This document shows positions 26,380-34,428 of a DNA stretch of 64,000 nt, piece after piece. Below the pieces are notes generated by a model. It was not told the origin of the DNA. It saw nothing but the letters and a program-made list of their open reading frames with translations, and made no database searches. The position numbers were made by a program, and so were the translations under genes. The first letter of the stretch is position 1. Each line of letters opens with the position of its first letter. This DNA is from Rhodovibrio salinarum DSM 9154 (GTDB lineage: Bacteria > Pseudomonadota > Alphaproteobacteria > Kiloniellales > Rhodovibrionaceae), in the NCBI RefSeq assembly GCF_000515255.1, contig NZ_KI911559.1, positions 1,091,548-1,155,547 of the forward strand, written 5' to 3'.

Positions 26380-26806
26380 GGGAAGAGTCCCAGTGTTGTG
26401 CAGCCACGCCGCGAAACGTTGTCGTTCGGAACGAGGTCTCAGTCTCAGACTAGAATTAATATAATATATATTATTCATGACGACCCGCATATATACGCTG
26501 GGTGATTCTTGTCCATTTATTTGAAGTTTTTTTCATAGTGAGATTTTGTATATCCATCTTGGTAACGAGAGTTGACCGAGGATGGGTGTCAGATATATCG
26601 GCCAATTTCCTTCTATTTTTCAGGTAATGGCAGAATGCCCAATCTAGCACTTATTAAATGTCCCAGAGATGCTACCTCTTCAGGTTTAGGGATTTTTCTG
26701 GAGGGAGATGATACTTGTATAAATCATAGTGTTAGAAAATAGATATCTGTCGCCCTGGGCGGTGTTAGCTCGTTAGTTTTAACTATAGGCAGCGCAATGG
26801 TTGGCG
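26380..26806. other. AT-rich non-coding spacer
   Basis: About 430 bp. Most of 26440-26760 is AT-rich, in sharp contrast to the flanking genes. It contains a perfect 14-bp palindrome ATAATATATATTAT (26461-26474). No open frame with ribosome site and coding signal was seen. Likely the promoter region of the PAS_5 gene or a remnant of acquired DNA. Confidence 0.4.
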
Positions 26807-27355
26807 ATGCTTGAAGGCGACCTGAAAGCCCTCGTGGATCTGTGGCAGGAAATTCGTGACCCAGATCGAAAAATTCCGAGGCGTTCCGCCTTCGACCCAA
26901 TGCGCCTGCGCAGCCGATTGGCACAAGTTCATTTGCTTGAGTTCGATGGGCCGGCGTGCCTGATCTACCGTCTATCGGGCACGGCCGAGGTCGCGCGCCT
27001 GGGCGAGGATCCGAAGGGTAAAGACTGCTTCACCTTGGTCGATGCCGCGGCGGGGGATTACCTGCGTTGCAACATGCACGCGCTGCTCTTTCATCCCACC
27101 GGGGTGCTGGTGACGACCGAGGAGATCTACGCCGACGGCACCCGAACGCCGACACGGTATGTCGCCTTACCATTGCGCGATGAAGCGCGCCAACGCGATC
27201 AAGTCATCTCAATCGTTGCCGCGACGGCGGGAAGGCAGCCCACTGGCGTCCTCTCACCGCAACCCTCCGAACGGCCTTGGTACGATTATGTGATGACGGT
27301 TGAGCCGGTTGATCTCGGTTGGGGCGTTCCAGCCATTCCGACCTACAGGAGATAG
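26807..27355 (+). CDS. PAS_5-domain protein
   Basis: 182 residues from ATG 26807; a TTG at 26801 is also in frame and neither start has a strong ribosome site. The fold pattern LVDLWQEIRDPDRKIPRRSAFDPMRLR followed by VHLLEF, YRLSGTAEVARLGEDPKGKD and RYVALPLRDEA matches the PAS_5 family, common in Rhodospirillales and usually a single-domain protein of unknown ligand. The usual RxxGT strand is represented by IYRLSGT. It stands alone between an AT-rich spacer and a convergent gene pair. A second PAS_5-like protein is encoded at 30691. Confidence 0.8.
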   Translation: MLEGDLKALVDLWQEIRDPDRKIPRRSAFDPMRLRSRLAQVHLLEFDGPACLIYRLSGTAEVARLGEDPKGKDCFTLVDAAAGDYLRCNMHALLFHPTGVLVTTEEIYADGTRTPTRYVALPLRDEARQRDQVISIVAATAGRQPTGVLSPQPSERPWYDYVMTVEPVDLGWGVPAIPTYRR

Positions 27356-27422
27356 GCAGGCGCCAGTCTCGCGTAGGGCCGGTCTTGTGCGGGGCAGGCG
27401 CGTTACCGCAACAGGGCTTGCG

Positions 27423-27770
27423 TTAGACGAACAGCACCAGCAGCCCCGCCAGGCCGGCAACGCATGGCGCAGCGCGGTGGGTCCAGTGGGCAGGCGCGCC
27501 CTTCGCGCCCGTCTGTCGCCCGCCGGCCTGTCGCTGTTGGCTCATCGGTTCGCCGTCGATCGTCGTCCGCGGCGCCAGCGAGTCGATCAGGGAGGCGGCC
27601 TTGTGCAACGTGCCCTCGTCGAGTTGCTGGACGGCCAAGCGCGCGCGCAGGGCCAGGACATGCCGGCGCAACTGCTCGCCTTGCGGCTGCGACGCCAGGA
27701 TCAGAGCGATCCGGGTGTCGAGGAGGCGCAGCAACTGATCCTGCTGACTGGCGGTGGCGGGGCGATCCAT
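27423..27770 (-). CDS. Hypothetical protein with C-terminal membrane anchor
   Basis: 115 residues from ATG 27770, with a GGAGA ribosome site about 9 bp upstream. It starts 40 bp after the TPR/SPOR lipoprotein gene on the same strand. Helical N-terminal two thirds (LLRLLDTRIALILASQPQGEQ, LRARLAVQQLD), a polar linker, and a short hydrophobic C-terminus (CVAGLAGLLVLFV) that could anchor it in the membrane. No family recognised. Context suggests a role with the preceding lipoprotein, perhaps in envelope or pilus function. Confidence 0.55.
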   Translation of the reverse strand: MDRPATASQQDQLLRLLDTRIALILASQPQGEQLRRHVLALRARLAVQQLDEGTLHKAASLIDSLAPRTTIDGEPMSQQRQAGGRQTGAKGAPAHWTHRAAPCVAGLAGLLVLFV

Positions 27771-27809
27771 TGCAGTTGTCTCCGAACTTCGGCGGTCTCA
27801 GAGATGGGG

Positions 27810-29180
27810 TCAGGATTGTGGGGTAGTGCGTACCACCAGGCAGGCCTGGTCGCGTGCTTTCAGGGCTTGGCAGAGCTGTTTCGGCCGACTGGCATCTGCG
27901 AACGGGCCGCTGCGTAGGCGATAATAGGTGCCTTTGTCCGGCACCTCGGTTTTCTGAACGGAGGGGGACAGATCGGCCAACAGGGGGGCGTGCGCGTCCT
28001 GCAGGCGCTGCCACTCCTTCTTGGCTGCGGGGCGCGCGCGCAGGGACGCGATCTGCACCCAGTAGCGGGGGGCGTTGGCCGCAATCGCCTGATCGCGCGC
28101 AGGGTTGGGCGAGAAACTGGCGGGGACGATGCGGCCTTGCGCCGGCCCGGTCGAATTGGGATCGCTTACGTTTACGTGAGCATCCGTCGTAGGCTGCAGG
28201 GGCATTGGCATGGCTTCGGCGACCGGTGCGGCCGGCGTTGCCGTCTGGTCTCTTCCGGTGGTGTCCGTGCCCGAGTGAGCATCCGTGGCGGCCTCGGCCG
28301 TCTGGGTCGTGTCTGTTTCAGGTTCGGGCGTTTGCGGGGCGGTGGGCGCAGACGCCGCGACGTCCGTAATCGTCCGGGCGGCGCGCAGTGCACGGTAGTA
28401 CGCCAAATTACGTTCCACGGCATTGGATCCGAGATCGGCGTCACTGGCCGCCGCGGCGTCATCCATCTCACCGGCCAAACCATAAACCAGAGCGAGGTTT
28501 TGGCGGGTCCGGGCGGTCGCTTTGGGATCACGCGCGGCATCCTCCAGCACGCGGATCGCCGGCTTGTGCTGACCGGACAGCGCAAGCGACAGGCCCAGGT
28601 TGGTGCGTAGCGCGACGTTCATGGGCGCGAGTTCGAGGCCCTTGCGGTAAACCGTCTGGGCATCAGGGTGCCGGCCCAGCATGTCCAACGCCACCCCTTT
28701 TGCGACATAGGGGCGTGTGTCGGCGGCTTCCTGCGTGATCAACCGGTCGAACTGCTCGATTGCCGCCTCTGGCCGGTCCGCCGCCAGCAGCGCTTTCCCC
28801 AGGCCGTAGCGCGCGTCAACCGACCCGGGCGCGTAGGTCAGCGCGCGGCGGTAATGCTGCGCGGCTTCCGCAGGGTCGCCGCTGCGGTAGTTGGTACGGC
28901 CCAGGCCCAGGTGTCCCGCGGGCGCTTCCGGAAAGCGGGCGGCGATCTTGGCGTAGATGTCGCGCGCGGCGGTGACGTTGCCGCTGGATTCCGTGCGCGC
29001 GGCGAGCCGGAGCATGGCTTGCAGCGAGGTTTCCGCTGCGACCTGATCGGCGGCTGTCGTCGCGGTGGACTGTTGCGGGGTGCTGGCGCAACCCGCCAAT
29101 GCGAGGGATGCCAGCAGGGCCAGGGACGAAGAAAAGCGTGCGCGGCGATCTCTAACCCGGGAGCGTGGTGCTGGGACCAT
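27810..29180 (-). CDS. TPR-repeat lipoprotein with C-terminal SPOR domain (TadD-like)
   Basis: 456 residues from ATG 29180 (GGAAAG about 9 bp upstream); a GTG at 29258 would add a leader with no ribosome site. The lipobox LASLALAGCAS marks a lipoprotein. TPR repeats fill about 50-280 (GHLGLGRTNYRSGDPAEAAQHYRRAL, in part; VAKGVALDMLGRHPDAQTVYRKGL). A Thr/Pro/Ala-rich linker follows. The C-terminal 80 residues form a SPOR domain (YWVQIASLRARPAAKKEWQRL, YYRLRSGPFADASRPKQLC, in part) that would bind denuded peptidoglycan. TadD lipoproteins are TPR proteins of the Flp system, so this is a candidate TadD carrying an unusual SPOR tail; it is unlinked to the main locus by 3.4 kb. Confidence 0.82.
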   Translation of the reverse strand: MVPAPRSRVRDRRARFSSSLALLASLALAGCASTPQQSTATTAADQVAAETSLQAMLRLAARTESSGNVTAARDIYAKIAARFPEAPAGHLGLGRTNYRSGDPAEAAQHYRRALTYAPGSVDARYGLGKALLAADRPEAAIEQFDRLITQEAADTRPYVAKGVALDMLGRHPDAQTVYRKGLELAPMNVALRTNLGLSLALSGQHKPAIRVLEDAARDPKATARTRQNLALVYGLAGEMDDAAAASDADLGSNAVERNLAYYRALRAARTITDVAASAPTAPQTPEPETDTTQTAEAATDAHSGTDTTGRDQTATPAAPVAEAMPMPLQPTTDAHVNVSDPNSTGPAQGRIVPASFSPNPARDQAIAANAPRYWVQIASLRARPAAKKEWQRLQDAHAPLLADLSPSVQKTEVPDKGTYYRLRSGPFADASRPKQLCQALKARDQACLVVRTTPQS

Positions 29181-29538
29181 ATCGAACTGCTTTCCACTTG
29201 TAATCGGAGCCAGGCTGGCGGATGGCGGCGGCGATTGGTACGCAGTCGTCGGACGCACCGGTTTCAGGTCGTGCAGTCTGGCGTGAAAGCGTTAATAAAT
29301 AGTATTTACTGGTGCATTGCCATGAGATTGCCCAATTAACGATCCATTCAGATCCGTGTATCATTGTATCTCTGAGAATATATCAAATAAAATGTGTTTG
29401 CTAGAAATTGAATCTATATACCCAGAGAAAGCGTTTAGATTTCCACACGAATTCCGACTGCCTGCGACGACACGCAACGCCGAACGGCGAACGCGCATTT
29501 GCGCGTGGGACGCCAAATTCTAGGCAGGAGTAGACGTC
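29181..29538. promoter_or_regulatory. Divergent spacer with two adjacent dyads ahead of parA-like gene
   Basis: About 360 bp between the divergent lipoprotein and ParA-like genes; 29280-29440 is AT-rich. Directly upstream of the ParA gene are two adjacent perfect dyads: CGCCG-AA-CGGCG (29480-29491) and ACGCGCA-TT-TGCGCGT (29493-29508), ending about 30 bp before the start. They are good candidates for an operator or a small parS-like site bound by the cassette's own DNA-binding protein. Confidence 0.5.
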
Positions 29539-30246
29539 ATGCACGTGATCACCTTCGCCTCGCAGAAGGGCGGCTCCGGCAAAACCACGCTCGCTGGCCA
29601 TATGGCCGTGCAGGCATCGCGTGCTGGTGCGGGCCGGGTTTGTCTGATCGACACGGACCCGCAAGGTAGCCTGTCCGACTGGTGGAATGCCCGCGCCGAG
29701 GAGACGCCGGAGTTCGTCCATACTGCGATAGCGAGCCTGGCCGACGACCTGGCTGGGCTGGAAGGCCTGGGTGTGAATCTGGTCGTGATCGACACACCGC
29801 CGGCGATCACCGAAACGATCGAGCAGGTGATCGCGCTCTCCGATCTGGTTGTGATCCCAACCCGGCCAAGCCCGCACGACCTGCGCGCCGCCGGCGCCAC
29901 GGTCGCGCTTGTGGAGGCGGCTGGCAAGCCGCTGGTGTTCGTCGTCAATGCGGCTACCCAGCGGGCCCGGATTACCGGCGAGGCTGCGGTCGCGCTGTCG
30001 CAGCACGGCACGGTGGCCCCGACCACCGTGCACCAGCGTACCGATTTCGCCGCCAGCATGATCGACGGCCGCACGGTGATGGAGCTCGCCAAGGCGCAGA
30101 AGTCGGCACAGGAGATGAGCGATCTCTGGGGCTATCTCGCCAACCGGATTAGTGGTGACCGGCAGACTTTCCTGGGTGCCCACGCCGCTGCTCGCCCGGC
30201 CAAGTCGCCCATGGTGCCGACGCGTGCGGCGGGGGCGGTCGGCTGA
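29539..30246 (+). CDS. Orphan ParA/MinD-type ATPase
   Basis: 235 residues from ATG 29539 (AGGAG, 8-bp spacing). Full deviant Walker A: FASQKGGSGKTTLAGHMA, with both lysines. Walker A' is LIDTDPQGSLSDWW and Walker B VVIDTPPA, then VVIPTRPSPHDLRAA, as in ParA proteins that segregate plasmids, chemosensory arrays (ParC) or protein cargo. No parB gene is adjacent; the next gene encodes a small protein with a possible ribbon-helix-helix core and could be the partner. No replication gene is present, so plasmid origin is not supported. Likely positions a cargo or partitions a locus. Confidence 0.88.
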   Translation: MHVITFASQKGGSGKTTLAGHMAVQASRAGAGRVCLIDTDPQGSLSDWWNARAEETPEFVHTAIASLADDLAGLEGLGVNLVVIDTPPAITETIEQVIALSDLVVIPTRPSPHDLRAAGATVALVEAAGKPLVFVVNAATQRARITGEAAVALSQHGTVAPTTVHQRTDFAASMIDGRTVMELAKAQKSAQEMSDLWGYLANRISGDRQTFLGAHAAARPAKSPMVPTRAAGAVG

Positions 30247-30292
30247 ACCGTCGGTTAATGACCCTTGAGTCCCTTGTTTGGAGAGCCGTGCC

Positions 30293-30694
30293 ATGACCGT
30301 GGCTTCACTCAACGCCCGCCTGCTCGCGCGCAAGGGCGATGCCCGCCCGGCGCCGATCGACAGTGATGAAGACCGTGTACGGCCACCCGTCTGCCGCATG
30401 TCGGTGGGCGTAACCGAGTCCCTCTTACATAACGCCTCTCTACCTCACGAGCCCGGAACGGAAAATCCGCACGCGCGCGTCCGGGTCTCGCTGCGTTTGA
30501 CGGGCGAGCGGCACCGCCGGTTGCGGCTGGCGTCTATCCATCTGAACGCTTCGTTGCAGCAGATCTTGACCCACGCGCTCGACCAGTATCTGGCGCAACT
30601 GACCCCTGCGTGCCCTTGTATGGGGGAGGCTGGGGCCGGCAGCGGGACCGACGACTGCCTGGCTGCGACGTCGCAAGCTGGGGCACGCGCGTGA
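30293..30694 (+). CDS. Small putative DNA-binding partner of ParA (RHH-like core)
   Basis: 133 residues from ATG 30293, with GGAG 9 bp upstream. The N-terminal half is polar. Residues about 63-102 read VRVSLRLTGERHRRLRLASIHLNASLQQILTHALDQYL (outlined): a basic strand, then two helices, the pattern of a ribbon-helix-helix dimer. It starts 46 bp after the ParA-like gene and its GTGA stop overlap couples the third gene. Small RHH proteins are the usual second component of type Ib ParA systems (ParG, Omega). It ends in a Cys- and Gly-rich tail. Assignment is by pattern and context. Confidence 0.62.
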   Translation: MTVASLNARLLARKGDARPAPIDSDEDRVRPPVCRMSVGVTESLLHNASLPHEPGTENPHARVRVSLRLTGERHRRLRLASIHLNASLQQILTHALDQYLAQLTPACPCMGEAGAGSGTDDCLAATSQAGARA

Positions 30695-31395
30695 GCCGGC
30701 GCGTGCGGCAGGCAGATACGGCACAGAGCCAGCCCGAGTTGCCCCCTGCGGCGTCGTTGCTGAGCGTGCCGATCTTCCGCGCAGCCGCCCGGCAGCAGGT
30801 CACCCCCACGAGGGTCGGGACCCCTGCGGAGGCGACAAGCACCGATGCGCCACTGTCTACCGGTGCCCGTGCCGAAACAAGCGCAAGCGACACCGTCGTT
30901 GGGGGCATGGAGACGTCCGCTGCGGGGCTTGAGCCGGAGCAGCCAGCATCTGGCTCGAAGCCGGTCGCGACAGGACCGGAATATCGGCGTCTGCTGGACT
31001 ATTGGCGTGCACTTGCGCGCCAGGGACGGGTATCTGTCGAGAAGCTGGATGGGGACATGATCGCCGCGCGCTGGCCCTATGCGATGCTGTTACGCGTGCC
31101 GCCAGGTGGGATCGTTGATATCATCCAGGTGTTTGCACCGGCCTGCGACGCGAATGGAACGGGTGCCGAGACGGGGGTGTGCGCCCAGAACCCCTTCGCC
31201 CGGGATCAGGCCTCGCAGATCTCCAGTTGGGTGCTGCAGGTGGCTCAGGATGCCGTCGGCTGTCATCAGCCCAGCCGCCATCAGGAAACCTTTTACCAGG
31301 CGGGCCGCGCTCGGTGTTTGCTGGCCGAACTGTTGCCCTGCCACGTGGAAGGCGATCGTGCCGCGTATCTACTGCTGCACCTACAGGACGCGTGA
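30691..31395 (+). CDS. PAS_5-like protein, third gene of ParA cassette
   Basis: 234 residues from GTG 30691, whose GTGA overlaps the previous stop by 4 bp. The first 90 residues are a low-complexity Ala/Thr/Glu linker. Then EYRRLLDYWRALARQGRVS and DGDMIAARWPYAMLLRV follow the N-terminal helix-strand pattern of PAS_5 proteins; the central loop (DANGTGAETGVCAQNPF) is unusual, and the end YQAGRARCLLAELLPC plus AAYLLLHLQ gives the last strands. Translational coupling suggests it works with the ParA and RHH-like proteins, perhaps as sensor or cargo adaptor. Distant homology by eye only. Confidence 0.55.
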   Translation: MSRRVRQADTAQSQPELPPAASLLSVPIFRAAARQQVTPTRVGTPAEATSTDAPLSTGARAETSASDTVVGGMETSAAGLEPEQPASGSKPVATGPEYRRLLDYWRALARQGRVSVEKLDGDMIAARWPYAMLLRVPPGGIVDIIQVFAPACDANGTGAETGVCAQNPFARDQASQISSWVLQVAQDAVGCHQPSRHQETFYQAGRARCLLAELLPCHVEGDRAAYLLLHLQDA

Positions 31396-31550
31396 AGACG
31401 GGCCGCGGTTTTCAGCGTGCAGCCGGGACGTGCGCGATCGGTCTGGAAAACTGCATTCGCAGCGATGTGGCTTGACGGCGCTTGGCCGGGTCTTTACACG
31501 CAAATCTGAATGTAAAAGTTTTAAGACACACGCGGGCACACGCCGATCCG

Positions 31551-31940
31551 ATGAGCTACTCCCTCGAGCAGCGCCGCGTTTACCTCGACATGATCGACCA
31601 GGTGGGCCAGCGGTGGCTGCATCTGTTCCGCGGCGATCCTGAGATGTACTCGGCCGCTTACTGGGATCTGTTGACCAGTTTGTGGCGGGCGGGGCAGCCG
31701 ATGCGCAAGACCGATGCGCTGGCGGCGATGCATGGCATCCGCAGTGCGCACACCGCTGGCAAATACGTCGACGCGGCGATCTCGCGCGGGCTGATCTTGG
31801 AAGAGGATAATCCGCGCGACGCCCGTTCCAAGGTCCTGCGGCTCGCGCCGCAGACGCAGGAGCGCCTCGACGCGTTCTTCGAGGAGGCCGTCGGGGATCT
31901 GGTGGACGCCGCGCGGCGTGTCGAGGCGCACCAGGATTAG
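31551..31940 (+). CDS. Small winged-helix (MarR-like) protein
   Basis: 129 residues from ATG 31551; a TTG at 31482 is in frame but less likely. An N-terminal helical region (YSLEQRRVYLDMIDQVGQRWL) is followed by a DNA-binding-like core: LLTSLWRAGQPMRKTDALAAM, then AGKYVDAAISRGLILEEDNPRD with a wing (SKVLRLAPQTQERLD). The pattern is that of MarR/phage-type winged helices that read out as a regulator. No ligand pocket can be inferred. It follows the ParA cassette by 155 bp on the same strand and may control it. Confidence 0.68.
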   Translation: MSYSLEQRRVYLDMIDQVGQRWLHLFRGDPEMYSAAYWDLLTSLWRAGQPMRKTDALAAMHGIRSAHTAGKYVDAAISRGLILEEDNPRDARSKVLRLAPQTQERLDAFFEEAVGDLVDAARRVEAHQD

Positions 31941-31954
31941 CGCGCCTGCTGGGA

Positions 31955-32101
31955 TTAGCCGAGGTACGGCAGCAGCCCGGTAACGCCGACGAAGATCAGG
32001 TAGGCCGCGACGACGTAGTTCAGCAGTCGCGGGCTGATCAGGATCAGGATGCCGGCGATGAGGGCGACCAGCGGTTGGATCGTGTTGAAATCGATATACA
32101 T
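31955..32101 (-). CDS. DUF3096-type small membrane protein
   Basis: 48 residues from ATG 32101 with a GGAGG ribosome site 10 bp upstream. Two hydrophobic helices (LVALIAGILILI and YVVAAYLIFVGVTGLL) are joined by SPRLLN, the DUF3096 pattern. Function unknown; such proteins occur in many proteobacteria as single genes. Convergent with the winged-helix gene, with 14 bp between. Confidence 0.8.
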   Translation of the reverse strand: MYIDFNTIQPLVALIAGILILISPRLLNYVVAAYLIFVGVTGLLPYLG

Positions 32102-32299
32102 GGGCGCAAGACCTCCGGGTCGGATGTGTGCGTTGTCGGGCAGGTGTGGACGCGGCCCCGGGGTGGCACCTACCTGCAGCACCGGGCCCGTATGACTCCG
32201 GCTGTGCGCGTAGCAGAGCCGACCCGCCCCTGACTAGAGGCGGTATGCGGGCGTCCCATGATCGGACACACCAAAATCGCGAAGGAGCGCAGTTTGCAG

Positions 32300-32722
32300 A
32301 TGGCCAAGGTGAGCGAGGCCGCGAGACTCTACATCAGCGCCGAGCGGGTCTGGGAGACGATCGGCCGCTTCGAGAGCATCGACAGCTGGCATCCGTCAGT
32401 GCTGGGCATCGAGATGTCGGGTAGCGAGCATCAGCCGGAACGCCGGCTCGAACTGGGCGACCCGGAAAAGCTGGTGGACCGGCTGGAGAGCCATGACGAC
32501 GCGGCGATGAGCTATCGCTACAGCTATCGGGGTGGGCCATTGCCGCTGTCGGAGATGACGGCCGAACTGCGTGTCAAACCGGACGACGCGGCCAGTTGCA
32601 CGATCGAATGGTCCGCTGATCTGTCGCCGGACGGCGACACCGAACAAGACCAGGCCGTTGCCGAGTTGCAGAACTTCTTCCGCCGCGGGCTGGAGCACCT
32701 GCGCTTTACGCTGGCGGGTTGA
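32300..32722 (+). CDS. SRPBCC-fold protein (polyketide-cyclase-like)
   Basis: 140 residues from ATG 32300 (AAGGAG 13 bp upstream); ATG 32258 is an in-frame alternative that adds 14 residues. SAERVWETIGRFESIDSWHPSV is the classic START/SRPBCC opening with Trp and Pro, followed by the beta strands RLELGD, AMSYRYSYRGGPLPL and CTIEWSADLSP, and a long C-terminal helix (FFRRGLEHLRFTL). Binds a hydrophobic ligand in related proteins; the ligand is unknown. Followed by the DUF924 gene with 24 bp spacing. Confidence 0.85.
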   Translation: MAKVSEAARLYISAERVWETIGRFESIDSWHPSVLGIEMSGSEHQPERRLELGDPEKLVDRLESHDDAAMSYRYSYRGGPLPLSEMTAELRVKPDDAASCTIEWSADLSPDGDTEQDQAVAELQNFFRRGLEHLRFTLAG

Positions 32723-32746
32723 GCATAGCTTTGCCAAGCTGGCTGC

Positions 32747-33331
32747 ATGACCGACAGTGATCCGCCGATCGCGCGCCCCGAAGCCGATCAGCCACGGCTG
32801 GCCGACCTGCTGACCTTCTGGTTCGATCCAGCGAGCCGGCCCTATTGGTTCGACAGCACACCGGCGTTCGATGCCCAACTGCGCGAGCGCTTCCTGGATT
32901 TGTACGCGGCGGCGGCGGACGGCGGTCTCAGGCAGTGGCGCACATCCGCGCACGGCTGCCTCGGGCTCGTGCTGCTGCTGGATCAGGTGCCACGCAACGT
33001 CTTTCGCGGCACGCCGCAGGCATTTGCGACCGACCCCGAGGCGCGCGCCATCACGCTGGAGGCGCTGGATAAGGCGTTCGATCGGGAATTGGACGAGGCG
33101 CAGCGGCTGTTCCTCTATCTGCCGTTGGAGCACAGCGAGGATCTGGCCGATCAAGACCGCTCCGTAGCCTTGATCGCCCAATTGACCAGCGAGCCGGCGT
33201 GGAAGGACTACGCCGACAAGCATCGCGCCGTGATCGCCCGCTTCGGCCGCTTCCCCCACCGCAACGCCCTCCTGGGGCGGGAGAGCACGGCGGAGGAGCG
33301 GGAATTCCTGGAACAGGGTGTCGGCTGGTAG
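32747..33331 (+). CDS. DUF924 family protein
   Basis: 194 residues. LADLLTFWFD and YWFDSTPAFDAQLRERF open the family pattern; GCLGLVLLLDQVPRNVFRGTP is the DUF924 core and GRFPHRNALLGRESTAEE the C-terminal signature. It is an all-helical, TPR-like soluble protein common in proteobacteria with unknown role. Probably co-transcribed with the SRPBCC gene. Convergent with yqjG. Confidence 0.93.
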   Translation: MTDSDPPIARPEADQPRLADLLTFWFDPASRPYWFDSTPAFDAQLRERFLDLYAAAADGGLRQWRTSAHGCLGLVLLLDQVPRNVFRGTPQAFATDPEARAITLEALDKAFDRELDEAQRLFLYLPLEHSEDLADQDRSVALIAQLTSEPAWKDYADKHRAVIARFGRFPHRNALLGRESTAEEREFLEQGVGW

Positions 33332-33373
33332 GGCGTTCGGTGTGCGCGCTGACTCTGGCCGCAGGCCCTCGTG

Positions 33374-34366
33374 CTAGGCTGCCCCGGCGATTGCCCGCAG
33401 ACCGCCCGGACCGCCAAGCGCGTCGCGGCCGTGCGGGGCGGTCAGGTCCAGAACCGGGCCCTTGGGCACGATCTGGGTCGGGTTCACCATCGTGTGGCTG
33501 ACGTAGTAGTGCTTCTTGATGTGCTCGAAATTGGTCGTCTCGGCCACGCCCGGAAGCTGATAGATCTCCCGCGTCAGGCCCAGCAGGTTCGGATAGTCGG
33601 CGATCCGATACTTGTTGCACTTGAAGTGGCCGACATAGACGGGATCGAAGCGCACCAGCGTGGTGAATAGGCGGATATCCGCTTCCGTCAGCCGGTCGCC
33701 GGCGACGTAGCGCCGCTCGGCGAGCAGGCCCTCCAACCAGTCCAACGTCTCGAACAGGGCGTCGAACGCTTCCTCGTAGGCTTCCTGGGTGGTAGCGAAG
33801 CCGGCCTTGTACACCCCGTTGTTGACCTGATGGTAGACCCGTTCGTTCACTCGCTCGATTTCCGAGGCGAGATCGTCGGGGTAGAGGTCGAGATCGGGAT
33901 TGCGGGCGAAGGCGTTGAAGTCCGCGTTGAGGATGCGCACCAGATCCGCCGACTCGTTGTTGGCGATCGTGCCCTGCTTCTTGTCCCATAGCGTCGGCAC
34001 CGTGACCCGGCCGGTGTAGGTCGGGTCCGCCTTGACATACAGCTCCCGCAGATAGGCTGCGCCGTTCTCGTGGTCGGGACAGTCCTGGGTAAACTCCCAG
34101 CCGTTGTCGGCCATGTACCAGTGCACGACCGACACCGGCAGCGCATCCTCCAGGCCCTTCAGCGCGCGCATAATCAACGCGCGATGCGCCCAGGGGCAGG
34201 CGTAGGAGACGTAGAGGTGATAGCGGTCCGCTTCGGCCGGGAAGTTGCTGGAGCCGTTGGCGGTGACACGGTTGCGGAACTTCGTCTCCGGGCGGACGAA
34301 GCGGCCGCCGTGCTTATCGGTGTCGTACCACTGGGTGTGCCACTCACCATCGATCAGCAGGCCCAT
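33374..34366 (-). CDS. yqjG: Glutathionyl-hydroquinone reductase (Xi-class GST)
   Basis: 330 residues from ATG 34366, with AAAGGA 8 bp upstream; an ATG at 34384 lies before the ribosome site. The thioredoxin-like N-terminal half has the catalytic Cys in YVSYACPWAHRALIMRAL, VPTLWDKKQGTIANNESADL binds glutathione, and the helical C-terminal half ends with THE typical YYVSHTMVNPTQIVPKGP. It removes glutathione from hydroquinone conjugates. Neighbours pirin and WrbA (quinone reductase) on the same strand, under a divergent LysR gene, make a quinone and electrophile stress group. Confidence 0.95.
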   Translation of the reverse strand: MGLLIDGEWHTQWYDTDKHGGRFVRPETKFRNRVTANGSSNFPAEADRYHLYVSYACPWAHRALIMRALKGLEDALPVSVVHWYMADNGWEFTQDCPDHENGAAYLRELYVKADPTYTGRVTVPTLWDKKQGTIANNESADLVRILNADFNAFARNPDLDLYPDDLASEIERVNERVYHQVNNGVYKAGFATTQEAYEEAFDALFETLDWLEGLLAERRYVAGDRLTEADIRLFTTLVRFDPVYVGHFKCNKYRIADYPNLLGLTREIYQLPGVAETTNFEHIKKHYYVSHTMVNPTQIVPKGPVLDLTAPHGRDALGGPGGLRAIAGAA

Positions 34367-34428
34367 GACGGGATCCTTTCGCATGTCCTCATGAACAGGA
34401 AGCGGTGTCGGGCGGGGCGGCCGCGCGC

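Noticed and set aside
29401-30399. A 332-residue open frame antisense to the ParA gene
   Set aside because: The plus-strand ParA has full conserved motifs and a good ribosome site; the antisense frame has none.
29539-30694. Integrated plasmid partition locus
   Set aside because: No ParB, replication initiator, conjugation gene or toxin-antitoxin pair nearby; the flanks are chromosomal.
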